64,000 nucleotides of DNA from Macondimonas sp045864775 (GTDB taxonomy: Bacteria; Pseudomonadota; Gammaproteobacteria; UBA5335): the NCBI GenBank assembly GCA_045864775.1, contig BTVR01000002.1:744001-808000 (forward strand), read 5' to 3'. Both the position numbers and the translations under genes were made by a program. Of the stretch, positions 1 through 10,095 are shown one piece after another. The notes beneath the pieces were generated by a model, which was not told where the DNA came from, searched no databases, and worked only from the letters and a program-made list of their open reading frames with translations. Position 1 is the stretch's first letter. Every line of letters starts with the position of its first letter.

Positions 1-143
1 CCGACGACCCTGTCTGCATTGGTCGACGCCTCCCGCCGTGACAGAATGAAGCCGTTTTCCCCTGAGACTAAACCAAGTCCTTCAGAACGCAAGCGCATTT
101 TCATGTCATCGACACGGCGCCGCATGCGCCATCACGGACAAGA

Positions 144-692
144 ATGACCCCGCCACCCATCAACAGAACCGCGCGGCTCGACGGCATGAGCCTGTTTTTC
201 CTTGCTCTGGCGCTGGGCGCAGGGGCCGTGCTGCATGGCCGCGGCGGAGCGGGGGCCGTTGCGCTCGGCCTTGAAAAAGGCGTGTTTCTGTTGATCGCGG
301 TCACGCCCATCGTCCTGCTTGCGGTGGTGCTCGCAGGCTACGCACAGACACTCATTCCACGCCGGTGGGTCGAAACGCGCCTGGGCCAGAGCGGTGGACG
401 CGGAGGCACGGCCCTGGCCTGCCTGGCCGGCGCGCTGATGCCGGGCGGGCCCTTCGCCGCGTTTCCCGTCGTGCTGGTCCTGCGCCAGTCCGGCGCGGCG
501 GTGGGGACCTGCGTCGCCTTTCTCACCGCCTGGTCGGTGCTGGGACTGCACCGGATGATCATCTGGGAAATCCCTTGGCTGGGCTGGCGCTTTGCGATCC
601 TGCGCTGGCTGATCTCCTTGCCGCTGCCTTGGCTGGCCGCATGGGCCATGCATCATCTCGACCGCCGGATTCGCCGGCAGGACGCCGCCTGA
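144..692 (+). CDS. Small membrane permease, half-size (first of a tandem pair)
   Basis: A 182-residue, strongly hydrophobic protein with about four or five membrane segments. The central motif GALMPGGPFAAFPVVLV is characteristic of the predicted permease family DUF318/ArsP_1 as I know it, but the protein is about half the usual length. The next gene repeats the same motif, so the two probably form a heterodimer. Its stop codon overlaps the start of the next gene (TGATG), indicating translational coupling. The ATG at 144 was chosen; it has only a weak ribosome site, and the ATG at 186 is an alternative. Substrate unknown. Confidence 0.7.
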   Translation: MTPPPINRTARLDGMSLFFLALALGAGAVLHGRGGAGAVALGLEKGVFLLIAVTPIVLLAVVLAGYAQTLIPRRWVETRLGQSGGRGGTALACLAGALMPGGPFAAFPVVLVLRQSGAAVGTCVAFLTAWSVLGLHRMIIWEIPWLGWRFAILRWLISLPLPWLAAWAMHHLDRRIRRQDAA

Positions 693-1195
693 TGGGGTCC
701 GCGCTCGTCGTGCTGGCAATCGTGCTGGGCGCATTGGCAGCGCTCGCGCATCGACGCGACCCCGCATCGCATCGCCAGGCCCTCGGCATGGCCCGGGATC
801 AGCTGCGGCTGATCGCGCTGCGTCTGCCATTGGCCTTGCTGGCGGCCTCGCTGCTTGGAGAGCTCCTGCCGCGCGAGGGCATGGTCGGCCTGCTGGGGCC
901 CCAGAGCGGCTGGCGCGGCATCGTGCTCGCCTCCGCCTTCGGCGCCTTGCTGCCCGGCGGACCGATGGTGAGCTTCCCCTTCGTGATCCTCCTCCAGCAG
1001 GCCGGAATGGGCTTTGCGCCGCTGGTCGCCCTCATGACCGCCTGGTCCGTGCTCGCCGTGCATCGCGTTTTGAGCTTCGAGTTGCCCCTCATGGGTCCGC
1101 GTTTTGTCTCGATGCGCCTCCTGGCTTCGTTGCCACTGCCCTTGATTGCCGGAGCGCTGGCCTCGCTGATCGATCCGGCCATCACTCACGGCTGA
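692..1195 (+). CDS. Small membrane permease, half-size (second of a tandem pair)
   Basis: A 167-residue integral membrane protein, clearly a paralogue of its upstream neighbour. It carries GALLPGGPMVSFPFVIL followed by an LMTAWSVLAVHR segment, matching GALMPGGPFAAFPVVLV and LTAWSVLGLHR in the first protein. The start ATG shares its A with the upstream stop, so the pair is one transcriptional and translational unit. Together they have about the length of one full DUF318-type permease. What is transported cannot be told from sequence. Confidence 0.7.
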   Translation: MGSALVVLAIVLGALAALAHRRDPASHRQALGMARDQLRLIALRLPLALLAASLLGELLPREGMVGLLGPQSGWRGIVLASAFGALLPGGPMVSFPFVILLQQAGMGFAPLVALMTAWSVLAVHRVLSFELPLMGPRFVSMRLLASLPLPLIAGALASLIDPAITHG

Positions 1196-1269
1196 CCGCC
1201 TCCCGGCATGCCTGAATCCGCTCTGCGGGGGTCACACCTCCGCTGGTCCGATGATCCGTCAGGGGCGCC

Positions 1270-1283
1270 GTGATCCAGATCAA
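1270..1283 (+). promoter_or_regulatory. FNR/Anr-like box upstream of ompW
   Basis: The 14-mer GTGATCCAGATCAA differs from the FNR consensus TTGAT-N4-ATCAA at one base. A possible -10 hexamer (GATAAG, 1304-1309) lies downstream, so that the box centre falls about 40 bases before the expected transcription start, the usual place for an FNR activator site. OmpW genes are FNR-responsive in enteric bacteria, which supports the reading. It is a single-site inference by eye. Confidence 0.45.
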
Positions 1284-1363
1284 TGTCCCTCCCGACGACA
1301 GACGATAAGTTCACCCGCAGGCTGCGCAGGCAGCCACGACCGAACAAACAAGGTAGGTGAACG

Positions 1364-2035
1364 ATGAAACGATCCCTGAAGCGCCCATACCTCGCCGCTG
1401 CCGCGATCTCGATGCTCGGCCTGAGCGGCACGGCAAGCGCCTATGAGGCCGGAGACGTGCTGCTGCGTGCGGGCCCCACCTGGGTCCTGCCCAACGACGA
1501 CAGCAGCGCGGTCAAACCCATCCCGGGCAGTGGTGTAGAAGTCGACGACGGCATCAGCCTCGGCTTTTCGGTCACCTATCTGCTCACACCGCAGATCGGT
1601 GTGGAGTTGCTGGCCGCCCTGCCCTTCGAGCACGACATCAAGGGCGAAGGCTCGCTGGATGGCGTCGACATCGGCAGCATCAAGCACCTGCCGCCGACCG
1701 TGACGCTGCAGTGGTACCCGGATCTGGGCGTGGACTGGGTGCAACCCTACGTCGGCGCGGGCATCAACTACACCACCTTCTTCGATGAGGACGCCGACGG
1801 CGAACTCGAAGCCATCGTCGGCAAGACCGACATCTCGCTCGACGATTCCTGGGGCTATGCGCTTGAGCTGGGCGCCGACTGGCGGGTCTCCGACCGCTGG
1901 TATGTCAACACCAGCCTGTGGTACGTCGATATCGCCACCGACGCCACCCTGAAGACGGCCGGAGCCGGCACGCTGAAGACGGATGTCGACATTGATCCGC
2001 TGGTGGTGATGGTCGGCGTCGGCATGCGCTTCTGA
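1364..2035 (+). CDS. ompW: OmpW family outer membrane protein
   Basis: A 223-residue precursor with an N-terminal signal peptide ending near ASA, then the OmpW pattern: mature start AYEAGDVLLRAGPTWVLPNDD, repeated amphipathic strands, a YVGAGINYTTFF strand and a C-terminal aromatic residue (GVGMRF) as recognised by the Bam machinery. OmpW proteins form eight-stranded outer-membrane barrels that admit small hydrophobic compounds and often respond to oxygen and redox stress. The gene stands alone, with an FNR-like box upstream and a strong hairpin downstream. Start supported by AGGTAGGTGAACG just upstream. Confidence 0.9.
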   Translation: MKRSLKRPYLAAAAISMLGLSGTASAYEAGDVLLRAGPTWVLPNDDSSAVKPIPGSGVEVDDGISLGFSVTYLLTPQIGVELLAALPFEHDIKGEGSLDGVDIGSIKHLPPTVTLQWYPDLGVDWVQPYVGAGINYTTFFDEDADGELEAIVGKTDISLDDSWGYALELGADWRVSDRWYVNTSLWYVDIATDATLKTAGAGTLKTDVDIDPLVVMVGVGMRF

Positions 2036-2076
2036 GGCCGCTTGCACGCAGCGCAGAACAAGGGGGTTTTGCATCC

Positions 2077-2100
2077 ATGCGCCGGGGGAACCCGGCGCAT
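2077..2100 (+). other. Perfect 10-bp hairpin with GGAA tetraloop downstream of ompW
   Basis: Inverted repeat ATGCGCCGGG / CCCGGCGCAT with a four-base GGAA loop of the stable GNRA class. It lies 42 bases after the ompW stop and 83 before cnoX. No T-run follows on either strand, so it is not a standard intrinsic terminator; it may protect the ompW mRNA 3' end or pause transcription. Confidence 0.5.
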
Positions 2101-2182
2101 GTCGTGATTGCGCAGGGCGACGGATTGGGGTTGAATCCACTCCATCGTTGCGCGCCGATCCGGCCCGAGGAACCCCCGACGC

Positions 2183-3049
2183 ATGAATACCACCGCTCTT
2201 GCCTTTGACGTCACCCTTCAGGATTTTCCGGATCGCGTCATCGATGCGTCCAGGACCCAGCCGGTTCTGGTCGACTTCTGGGCCACCTGGTGCGCCCCGT
2301 GCAAGACCCTGAAGCCGGTTCTCGAGCAGTTGGCGCAGGACTATGGCGGTGCCTTCCTGCTGGCCAAAGTCGACATCGACAAGGAACAGGCCTTGGCCAG
2401 CCACCACGGCGTGCGCAGCGTGCCCACGGTGCTCCTCTACAAGGACGGGCGACCGGTGGACGGCTTCACGGGCGCCCAGCCGGAAGGCGCGATTCGCGCG
2501 CTGCTCGCCCATCACGGCATCGAACCGCCCCCCTTGTCTGCGCTGGAAGAAGGACTGCAGGCTCTGGAAGTAGGCCGTCTGGATGTGGCCCAGCAGCTGC
2601 TGGAGGCTGTGCTGACCGAAGAACCCGGCAATGTCCAGGCCATCGTCGCTCTGGCCCGGGTGGCCGCCGCGCGCGGGGACATTGCCGCAGCGCGCCAGCA
2701 ACTCGAGCGCCTTCCGGAGGATCAGCAACAGAGTCCTGATGCCGCCTCGCTCAAGGCGTGGCTGGGCTTCAACGACCGGATTGCCGCCGGGCCGCCGCCT
2801 CAGGACCTCCAGGCGAGAATCGACAAAAACCCGAATGATCTGGAAGCGTGCTTCGATCTGGCGATCTGGCGCCTGCTGGGCGGAGACGCCGAGGCGACCA
2901 TCGACGCGTTGCTGGCCATCATGCAGAAGGATCGGACATTCCAGGAAGACGGCGCGCGCAAGACGCTGCTGCAGGTCTTCGACTACCTCGGCAACGATCA
3001 CCCCTTGGTGCGCCGCGCCCGCGCCCGCATGGCGATGCTGTTGCACTGA
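2183..3049 (+). CDS. cnoX: CnoX (YbbN) type thioredoxin-TPR co-chaperone
   Basis: A 288-residue protein. Residues 10-110 are a thioredoxin fold with active site WATWCAPC (Cys37 and Cys40); residues about 115-285 are TPR-like helices. This is the layout of CnoX/YbbN, which protects substrates from oxidation and hands them to chaperones. E. coli CnoX lacks the first cysteine; here both are present, so a redox-active form is likely. A GAGGAA ribosome site precedes the ATG. The GH5 gene follows 38 bases downstream. Confidence 0.85.
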   Translation: MNTTALAFDVTLQDFPDRVIDASRTQPVLVDFWATWCAPCKTLKPVLEQLAQDYGGAFLLAKVDIDKEQALASHHGVRSVPTVLLYKDGRPVDGFTGAQPEGAIRALLAHHGIEPPPLSALEEGLQALEVGRLDVAQQLLEAVLTEEPGNVQAIVALARVAAARGDIAAARQQLERLPEDQQQSPDAASLKAWLGFNDRIAAGPPPQDLQARIDKNPNDLEACFDLAIWRLLGGDAEATIDALLAIMQKDRTFQEDGARKTLLQVFDYLGNDHPLVRRARARMAMLLH

Positions 3050-3087
3050 TCCAGTGCGGTCATCCACCTTCGCTCAGGGAAGAGCAC

Positions 3088-5064
3088 ATGGACAGACAGA
3101 CGCTGCCCCCCATTGCCGTGCACGGCGATCGTTTCATCGACGCCCACGGCCGCGAGGTGATGCTGCGCGGGGTCAACCTGGGCGGGGATTGCAAGGTCCC
3201 TTACCCGAACGGCGGCACCCACATCCCCAGCGATTTTTCCGACCACCGCACCGTGTCGTTCGTCGGGCGGCCGTTTCCGCTGGACGAGGCCGACACTCAC
3301 TTGCGTCGGCTCCGCCACTGGGGATTCAACAGCCTGCGCCTGCTGACGACCTGGGAGGCTGTCGCGCATGCCGGGCCGGGCTGCTACGACGAGGCCTATC
3401 TCGATTATTACGCCCGCATTTGCGAACTCGCCGGCACGCATGGCTTTTATGTGCTGGTCGACTTTCATCAGGACGTGTTCAGCCGGATGACGGGTGGCGA
3501 CGGGGCGCCCGGCTGGGTGTTCGAGGCGGTCGGCCTGGACTTCACCCGCTTTGCCGCCGCCGATGCCGCGCACGTCATGCAGGCCTGCTACGACTACCAC
3601 GACCCGCGCCCGCGCCAGCCGGAACGCTATGCCCAGATGAGCTGGGCCAATAACTACAACATGCCGGCCAACGGCGTGATGTGGACGCTGTTTTTCGGCG
3701 GCGCGCGGTTCACGCCCGATTTTCATATCGACGGGCAGAATGTCCAGGACTACCTGCAGGGCCATTTCTTCGGCGCGCAGCGCGCCTTGGCCGAGCGCGT
3801 CGCGCACCTGCCCCATGTGATGGGTTTCGACATCCTGAACGAGCCGAGCGGTGGCTGGATCGGCCGCTCCTTGAGTCGCCCGCACCTCAAGAAAACGGCG
3901 GAGGATCCTCGGCTCGTCCTGCCCGGCCCGGCCTGGACACCGCTCGACAGCCTGGCTGCGCTTCAAGGGATGCGCCGGGAACTGGCGAACATGGCGATTT
4001 CCCTGCCGCGTTTGGGCATCGTCCAGAAAGGTACGCGAATCGCCAATCCAGAGGGCGTTCGCGTCTGGCTGCCGGGCCGCGAGGATCCGTTCGAGGCCGC
4101 CGGCGTCTACCGGCGGGAAGGTCGCCAGATCACTGCCCTGCGCGAGGATTTCTTTCAGCAACAGGCCGGGCAACGCGTCGATTTCGCCAACGATCACCTG
4201 GCGCCGTTTTATGAGCGCGCCGCGGCCAATCTGCGCGCCGTTCGCCCCGACTGGCTGGTGTTCGCCGAGCCCGACCTGTTGGCTGCAACGCAGCACAGCT
4301 TCCCCGATCGTCTTCCGCCCAACACGGTCAACGCGGGACATTGCTACGAGGTCACCACGCTGGTTATGAAACGGGTGCTGGAGCCCATCGGCGTCAATCT
4401 CATGCATGGGCGCGTGTTGTTCGGTGCCCGCCGGATCGAGGCGGATTACCGGCGCGAGCTGATGCAGGTGCAGCGCTGCTCGGAGCGCGTCAACGGCGGC
4501 TGCCCGACGCTGATCGGCGAGTTTGGCATTCCTTTCGATTTGCGCGACGGTCGCGCCTATCGCGCCTTCGCCGCCGGCGATCACGGCCCCCGTCCCTGGC
4601 ACGCGCATGTACGCGCCCTGGAGCGCATGTACAACGCGCTGGACAGCCTGGGGCTCAGCGCCATGCAGTGGAACTACACGGCGAGCAATCGTAATCATCT
4701 GGCGATCGGGGACGGCTGGAATCAGGAGGACTTGAGCATCTTCAGCGAAGATCAGCGCACGAATCCAGACGATCTCGACAGTGGCGGGCGGGCGCTGGAC
4801 GGTTTCGTGCGCCCCTACCCCCGGTTCATCCAAGGACGCTTGCACCGGATGCATTTCGATCCGCGCGGGCCGAGCTTCGAACTCTGTTTCGATGCTGATC
4901 CCGACATCGCGGCGCCGACCGAAATCTTCATCCCGGCCCGCCGCTTTCCGAAAGGCTATCGCGTCGACGCCCTGGGTCTGAGCAGGGAAGATGGCGAGAA
5001 CGCCGAAACCCTCCGCTTGCGAACCGTGACGAAGCAGCGCTGCACCGTCCGCATCGTCGGCTGA
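3088..5064 (+). CDS. Glycoside hydrolase family 5 protein, endoglycoceramidase-like
   Basis: A 658-residue GH5-type (beta/alpha)8 barrel. Visible landmarks are GVNLGGDCKVPYPNGG near the N-terminus, DFHQDVFSRM, FDILNEPSGG with the probable acid/base Glu252, and IGEFGIPF with the probable nucleophile Glu478. The strand order and MQWNYTASN late in the barrel resemble the endoglycoceramidase branch. No signal peptide is present, so the enzyme should be cytoplasmic, unlike secreted GH5 cellulases. The ATG at 3088 was chosen because the conserved fold begins there and AGGGA precedes it. The natural substrate is unknown; a glycolipid or glucoside is a guess. Confidence 0.8.
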   Translation: MDRQTLPPIAVHGDRFIDAHGREVMLRGVNLGGDCKVPYPNGGTHIPSDFSDHRTVSFVGRPFPLDEADTHLRRLRHWGFNSLRLLTTWEAVAHAGPGCYDEAYLDYYARICELAGTHGFYVLVDFHQDVFSRMTGGDGAPGWVFEAVGLDFTRFAAADAAHVMQACYDYHDPRPRQPERYAQMSWANNYNMPANGVMWTLFFGGARFTPDFHIDGQNVQDYLQGHFFGAQRALAERVAHLPHVMGFDILNEPSGGWIGRSLSRPHLKKTAEDPRLVLPGPAWTPLDSLAALQGMRRELANMAISLPRLGIVQKGTRIANPEGVRVWLPGREDPFEAAGVYRREGRQITALREDFFQQQAGQRVDFANDHLAPFYERAAANLRAVRPDWLVFAEPDLLAATQHSFPDRLPPNTVNAGHCYEVTTLVMKRVLEPIGVNLMHGRVLFGARRIEADYRRELMQVQRCSERVNGGCPTLIGEFGIPFDLRDGRAYRAFAAGDHGPRPWHAHVRALERMYNALDSLGLSAMQWNYTASNRNHLAIGDGWNQEDLSIFSEDQRTNPDDLDSGGRALDGFVRPYPRFIQGRLHRMHFDPRGPSFELCFDADPDIAAPTEIFIPARRFPKGYRVDALGLSREDGENAETLRLRTVTKQRCTVRIVG

Positions 5065-5688
5065 GCGGATGGCGGCGCGGGACGCTGCCGGAATTTGACA
5101 TGGCTCACGCAAGAGCCTCTCGGGGTAACGCCGAAGCAGCCTCGAATTCTTTTCCAGCGCCAGTGAGGTCAAAAGAGTCGCTTTGCCGTCGATTTCAACA
5201 GTATCGGTGCAGCCACTCACCTACCCGGACGTCGAATGTCCAGGCACTTTGTTGACCGAAGTCTCTCATGCTTGCGCACGGTTAACACTGCCGAAACCGC
5301 GGCGGCCGCAGATGATCGTCTCCTGCCGGCCGCGGGCCCGGCTTGAGGTGCGGCAGATCGAGAGTGCGCAATCAGTCACCAGAGTCGTCGCCCAAATTCA
5401 GTTCCGATACCATGATCAGAATCCTCGCTTTTTCTGGCATTTTTTATTTTTTATTCAAGATTTTATGCGGATTCAATACCATGAGCGTCCGCGAGGCGGC
5501 CACATGGTATCGACGAGCTCTCATGATACGAAAGCCGTCGATACCATGATCAATACCATGAAAAATGGTTGCCTGGGGATGCCCGGAAATGCCGATTGGC
5601 GCAGAACGAAATCAGAACATTCGCTTTATTTTTATTTACTTGAGTGTGCTTGCCTGTCACTGGGCGCCACTCCCTGCCAGACGCCGAA
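5065..5688 (+). other. 624-bp non-coding stretch between convergent genes
   Basis: This lies between the 3' ends of the GH5 gene and guaA. The first half has normal base composition; about 5390-5640 is clearly AT-rich, with runs such as TTTTTTATTTTTTATTC. The only open frame of any length (5183-5734, plus) runs into guaA and has no family resemblance, so I do not call it. No clear terminator hairpin was seen. A cluster of ATACCATG repeats is listed separately. Confidence 0.6.
5405..5561. repeat. Cluster of short ATACCATG repeats
   Basis: The 14-mer CGATACCATGATCA occurs at 5405-5418 and again at 5539-5552. CAATACCATGA occurs at 5474-5484 and 5551-5561, and the inverse CATGGTATCG at 5503-5512. 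That is four direct and one inverted copy of one core in about 157 bases, within AT-rich DNA. Spacing is irregular, so it is not a CRISPR array. It could be a protein-binding cluster or a remnant of mobile DNA. Confidence 0.55.
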
Positions 5689-7263
<1,575 letters not shown>

Positions 7264-7321
7264 GGCAGCGTTCCAGACAGGGGAAGCGCCGGCCGGGGCC
7301 GGCGGAGAGGAGGCAGAAACG

Positions 7322-8788
7322 TCAGCCCACGTCGACGCGGTAGTTCGGCGGTTCCTTGGTGATGACGACGTCATGTGCATGGCTTTCGCGCATGCCGGCC
7401 TGGGTCACCTTCACGAAGCGGGGACGGGTGCGCATCTGGGCAATGTCGTTGCAGCCGGTGTAGCCCATGCTGGCGCGCAGACCGCCGATGAGCTGATGCA
7501 CGATGGCGAGCACGCTGCCCTTGTAGGGCACGCGCCCTTCGATGCCCTCGGGAACGAGCTTTTCGAGTTCCTCGGTCGTGTCCTGGAAATAGCGGTCCTT
7601 GGACCCCTGCTGCATCGCGGCGACCGAGCCCATGCCGCGGTAGGACTTGTAGGAGCGGCCCTGATAGAGCTCGACTTCGCCCGGCGCTTCCTCAGTGCCC
7701 GCGAACATGCCGCCGATCATCACGCAATGCGCGCCGGCCGCGAGTGCCTTGGCCAGATCGCCGGAATAGCGGATGCCACCATCGGCGATGACGGGGGCGC
7801 CGCTTTCGCGCAGCGCCGCCGCGACATTGGCCACCGCCGTGATCTGCGGAACGCCGACGCCGGCGATGATGCGCGTGGTGCAGATCGAGCCCGGCCCGAT
7901 GCCGACCTTGATCGCATCGGCGCCCGCCTCCACCAGCGCCAAGGCGGCCTCCGCGGTGGCGACATTGCCGGCGATCACCTGCAGCGCCGCATAGCGCCGC
8001 TTGAGCACGCGCACGCGCTCGATCACACCGCGGGAATGACCGTGCGCGGTGTCAACCACGATCACGTCGACGCCCGCGTCGATCAGGGCAGCCACCCGCT
8101 CGTCGCTCTCGATGCTGGTCCCGACCGCGGCGCCGACGCGCAGCCGGCCCTGGCTGTCCTTGCAGGCGTTCGGAAAGTCGCTGGCTTTCTGGATGTCCTT
8201 GACGGTGATCAGACCGCGCAACTGAAAGCGATCGTTGATCACCAGGACCTTTTCGATGCGGTGCTCATGCAGCAGCTCGATGACCTCGGCGGTCTCGGCG
8301 CCTTCACGCACGGTCACCAAGCGGTCCTTCGGCGTCATGATGCTGGCGACGGGCTTGTCGAGTTCGTCCTCGAAGCGCAGGTCACGCCCGGTCACGATCC
8401 CGACCAGATCCTCGCCGTCGACCACCGGCAGGCCCGAGATGCCATGCGCGCGGGTGAGCGCCAGCACTTCGCGGATGCTCTGGTCCGGGCGCACGGTGAT
8501 GGGATCCTTGATCACGCCGCTTTCGAACTTCTTCACCCGCGCGACTTCGGCGGCCTGGCGTTCGATGGACATGTTCTTGTGGACGATGCCGATGCCGCCT
8601 TCCTGCGCCAGCGCAATGGCGAGGCGCGCCTCGGTGACGGTGTCCATGGCCGCGCTGATGAGCGGCACGTTGAGTTCGATGTCGCGGGTGAGGGTGGTGC
8701 GCAAACTGACTTCGCGCGGCAGGATTTCGGAATACTCCGGCAACAGGAGCACATCGTCGAAGGTCAGCGCTTCCTCGGTGAGTCTCAT
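7322..8788 (-). CDS. guaB: Inosine-5'-monophosphate dehydrogenase
   Basis: A 488-residue enzyme oxidising IMP to XMP with NAD+, the committed step of GMP synthesis. It starts MRLTEEALTFDDVLLLPEYS, typical of GuaB. A pair of CBS domains (about residues 95-205) is inserted in the TIM barrel, and the catalytic loop GIGPGSICTTR carries the active cysteine. The flap motif GSKDRYFQ follows. The start at 8788 gives exactly the E. coli length; an ATG 24 bases upstream is possible but not family-like. Co-oriented with guaA. Confidence 0.97.
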   Translation of the reverse strand: MRLTEEALTFDDVLLLPEYSEILPREVSLRTTLTRDIELNVPLISAAMDTVTEARLAIALAQEGGIGIVHKNMSIERQAAEVARVKKFESGVIKDPITVRPDQSIREVLALTRAHGISGLPVVDGEDLVGIVTGRDLRFEDELDKPVASIMTPKDRLVTVREGAETAEVIELLHEHRIEKVLVINDRFQLRGLITVKDIQKASDFPNACKDSQGRLRVGAAVGTSIESDERVAALIDAGVDVIVVDTAHGHSRGVIERVRVLKRRYAALQVIAGNVATAEAALALVEAGADAIKVGIGPGSICTTRIIAGVGVPQITAVANVAAALRESGAPVIADGGIRYSGDLAKALAAGAHCVMIGGMFAGTEEAPGEVELYQGRSYKSYRGMGSVAAMQQGSKDRYFQDTTEELEKLVPEGIEGRVPYKGSVLAIVHQLIGGLRASMGYTGCNDIAQMRTRPRFVKVTQAGMRESHAHDVVITKEPPNYRVDVG

Positions 8789-8865
8789 CCTCGGGATCCG
8801 CTCGGGTCGCAAAAAGGCAGTTGATTATAGGGGCTTCGGGCGACGCCGGCCAAGCGCTGACCCTG

Positions 8866-9642
8866 TCAACCCCGACGGTCCGAACCCGCTGCCGATGGAC
8901 ATGTCGCGTCTGGACGGCTCGCCCAGAGCCGATCGATGCGCAACGACGGCTGGCCGTGAACCTCTCCCCTGCGCTGCGCTTCCACCCATTGCGCCTCCAC
9001 GTTGACCCAAAGCCCGTTCTCGCGGCCGGATTCCTGCGCCGCCCGCGCCAGGGCGGGCGCATCGCCGACGTCGCCGAGCACCGGCAGCGACTGGCCGGTC
9101 CCGCACAGCGCCACCCGTCCGCTGCGGGCATCATAAATACCCGAGACCCGCATCGGTTCGGCGATGGGATCGACCTGCGCCGCCCGGCTGAGGCTGTAGG
9201 CCATCACGCCGGTGAGCGGTTCGCCGTCGCGGCCGATCTGGATGAGCCGGGTGGAGTCCGCAAGCTGATAGTCCCCGCCGCGAGCACTTTCGCTGCGCAG
9301 GCCGAGTCGCTTGCCGGTGAGCGTCCAGCGCCCCACCTCGTGCAGGACCATGCCGCTGCCGCCATGGGCGGACTCATAGCGCTGACGCAATCGGTAGCTC
9401 CCATCGGCGAGCAAGGTCAGGGTGCGACGCATGCCGCCGCAGGCCTTGCAGGGCATTTCGCCCTCGAAGGTAACAGGCGGGATCAGCGCAGCCTGGGCCC
9501 GCACATCGGGCGCCGCAAGCGGCGGTGGCACGGACGGAGGCTTGGGATGCCTGGCGGCGCACGACCCCAGCATCGTCGCCGATGCCAGCGCCAGCAATCC
9601 GCTCCGCCACCGAATACCGGTCTTCCCGTGGCGCGCGCTCAT
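8866..9642 (-). CDS. NlpE-like outer membrane lipoprotein
   Basis: A 258-residue precursor with a lipoprotein signal sequence; the lipobox MLGSC puts the lipidated cysteine at residue 28. The segment EGEMPCKACGGMRRTLTLLADGSYRL matches the N-terminal NlpE domain, which contains a CxxC and senses surface or copper stress through Cpx in enterics. The C-terminal part, including a second small domain with VSGIYDARSGRVALC, is less familiar. The gene lies 77 bases upstream of guaB on the same strand. The ATG at 9642 gives the best signal peptide. Confidence 0.75.
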   Translation of the reverse strand: MSARHGKTGIRWRSGLLALASATMLGSCAARHPKPPSVPPPLAAPDVRAQAALIPPVTFEGEMPCKACGGMRRTLTLLADGSYRLRQRYESAHGGSGMVLHEVGRWTLTGKRLGLRSESARGGDYQLADSTRLIQIGRDGEPLTGVMAYSLSRAAQVDPIAEPMRVSGIYDARSGRVALCGTGQSLPVLGDVGDAPALARAAQESGRENGLWVNVEAQWVEAQRRGEVHGQPSLRIDRLWASRPDATCPSAAGSDRRG

Positions 9643-9733
9643 CGGGTGGAACCCATTGCGATCGCGCACCGAAAATCACGGGGCGCCGCCTGCGCGGCAT
9701 GCCCGCGCACCGGCGTTCCGAGGCCGAGACCGA

Positions 9734-10054
9734 TCACTCGGCTGGCGCCGGGCTGCGACGTTCCTTGCGGGGGATGGGGGACGCCGTTCCGCGGGATGAT
9801 TGAAGATAATTGCGGAGGGTGGCCACGCTGACGGTGATGTTCTCCGACTTGAGCACGCCAGCGATCATGTCCATCGTATAACCGCGCTTCTGCATGGCGC
9901 GGATGTCCTTGGAAAGCTTCCGGATCGCTTCCTGCTTGCTCATTTCGGTGGATTTCTTGACGGACTCGACGGGCGGCAAATCCCGCAGTTTCTGCGCGAC
10001 GCTGTCGACGAATTCCGGGGTGTATTTCACGCGCTTCTTTCTCGTCTTCTCCAC
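9734..10054 (-). CDS. Small basic protein with helix-turn-helix-like segment, function unknown
   Basis: A 106-residue protein, very basic at the N-terminus (EKTRKKRVKYT). The segment EAIRKLSKDIRAMQKRGYT followed by MIAGVLKSENITVSVATLRNYL looks like a helix-turn-helix in which the last helix would contact DNA. From memory, similar small proteins occur on plasmids and near mobilisation genes, but I cannot assign a family. Start is GTG, chosen because GTGGAG lies eight bases upstream. A promoter-like pair is at 10096-10124. Confidence 0.6.
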   Translation of the reverse strand: MEKTRKKRVKYTPEFVDSVAQKLRDLPPVESVKKSTEMSKQEAIRKLSKDIRAMQKRGYTMDMIAGVLKSENITVSVATLRNYLQSSRGTASPIPRKERRSPAPAE

Positions 10055-10095
10055 TGGGTTTCTCCACTCCGGTAATGTTCTGGGCCGCTTTAAAA

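Noticed and set aside
1280..3067. Long minus-strand frame across ompW and cnoX
   Set aside because: Both plus-strand genes have full family motifs; the reverse frame is an artefact of high GC.
2998..5220. Long minus-strand frame opposite the GH5 gene
   Set aside because: No family motif, while the GH5 catalytic motifs are clear on the plus strand.
5405..5561. CRISPR array
   Set aside because: Repeats are only 8-14 bases, irregularly spaced, and one is inverted.
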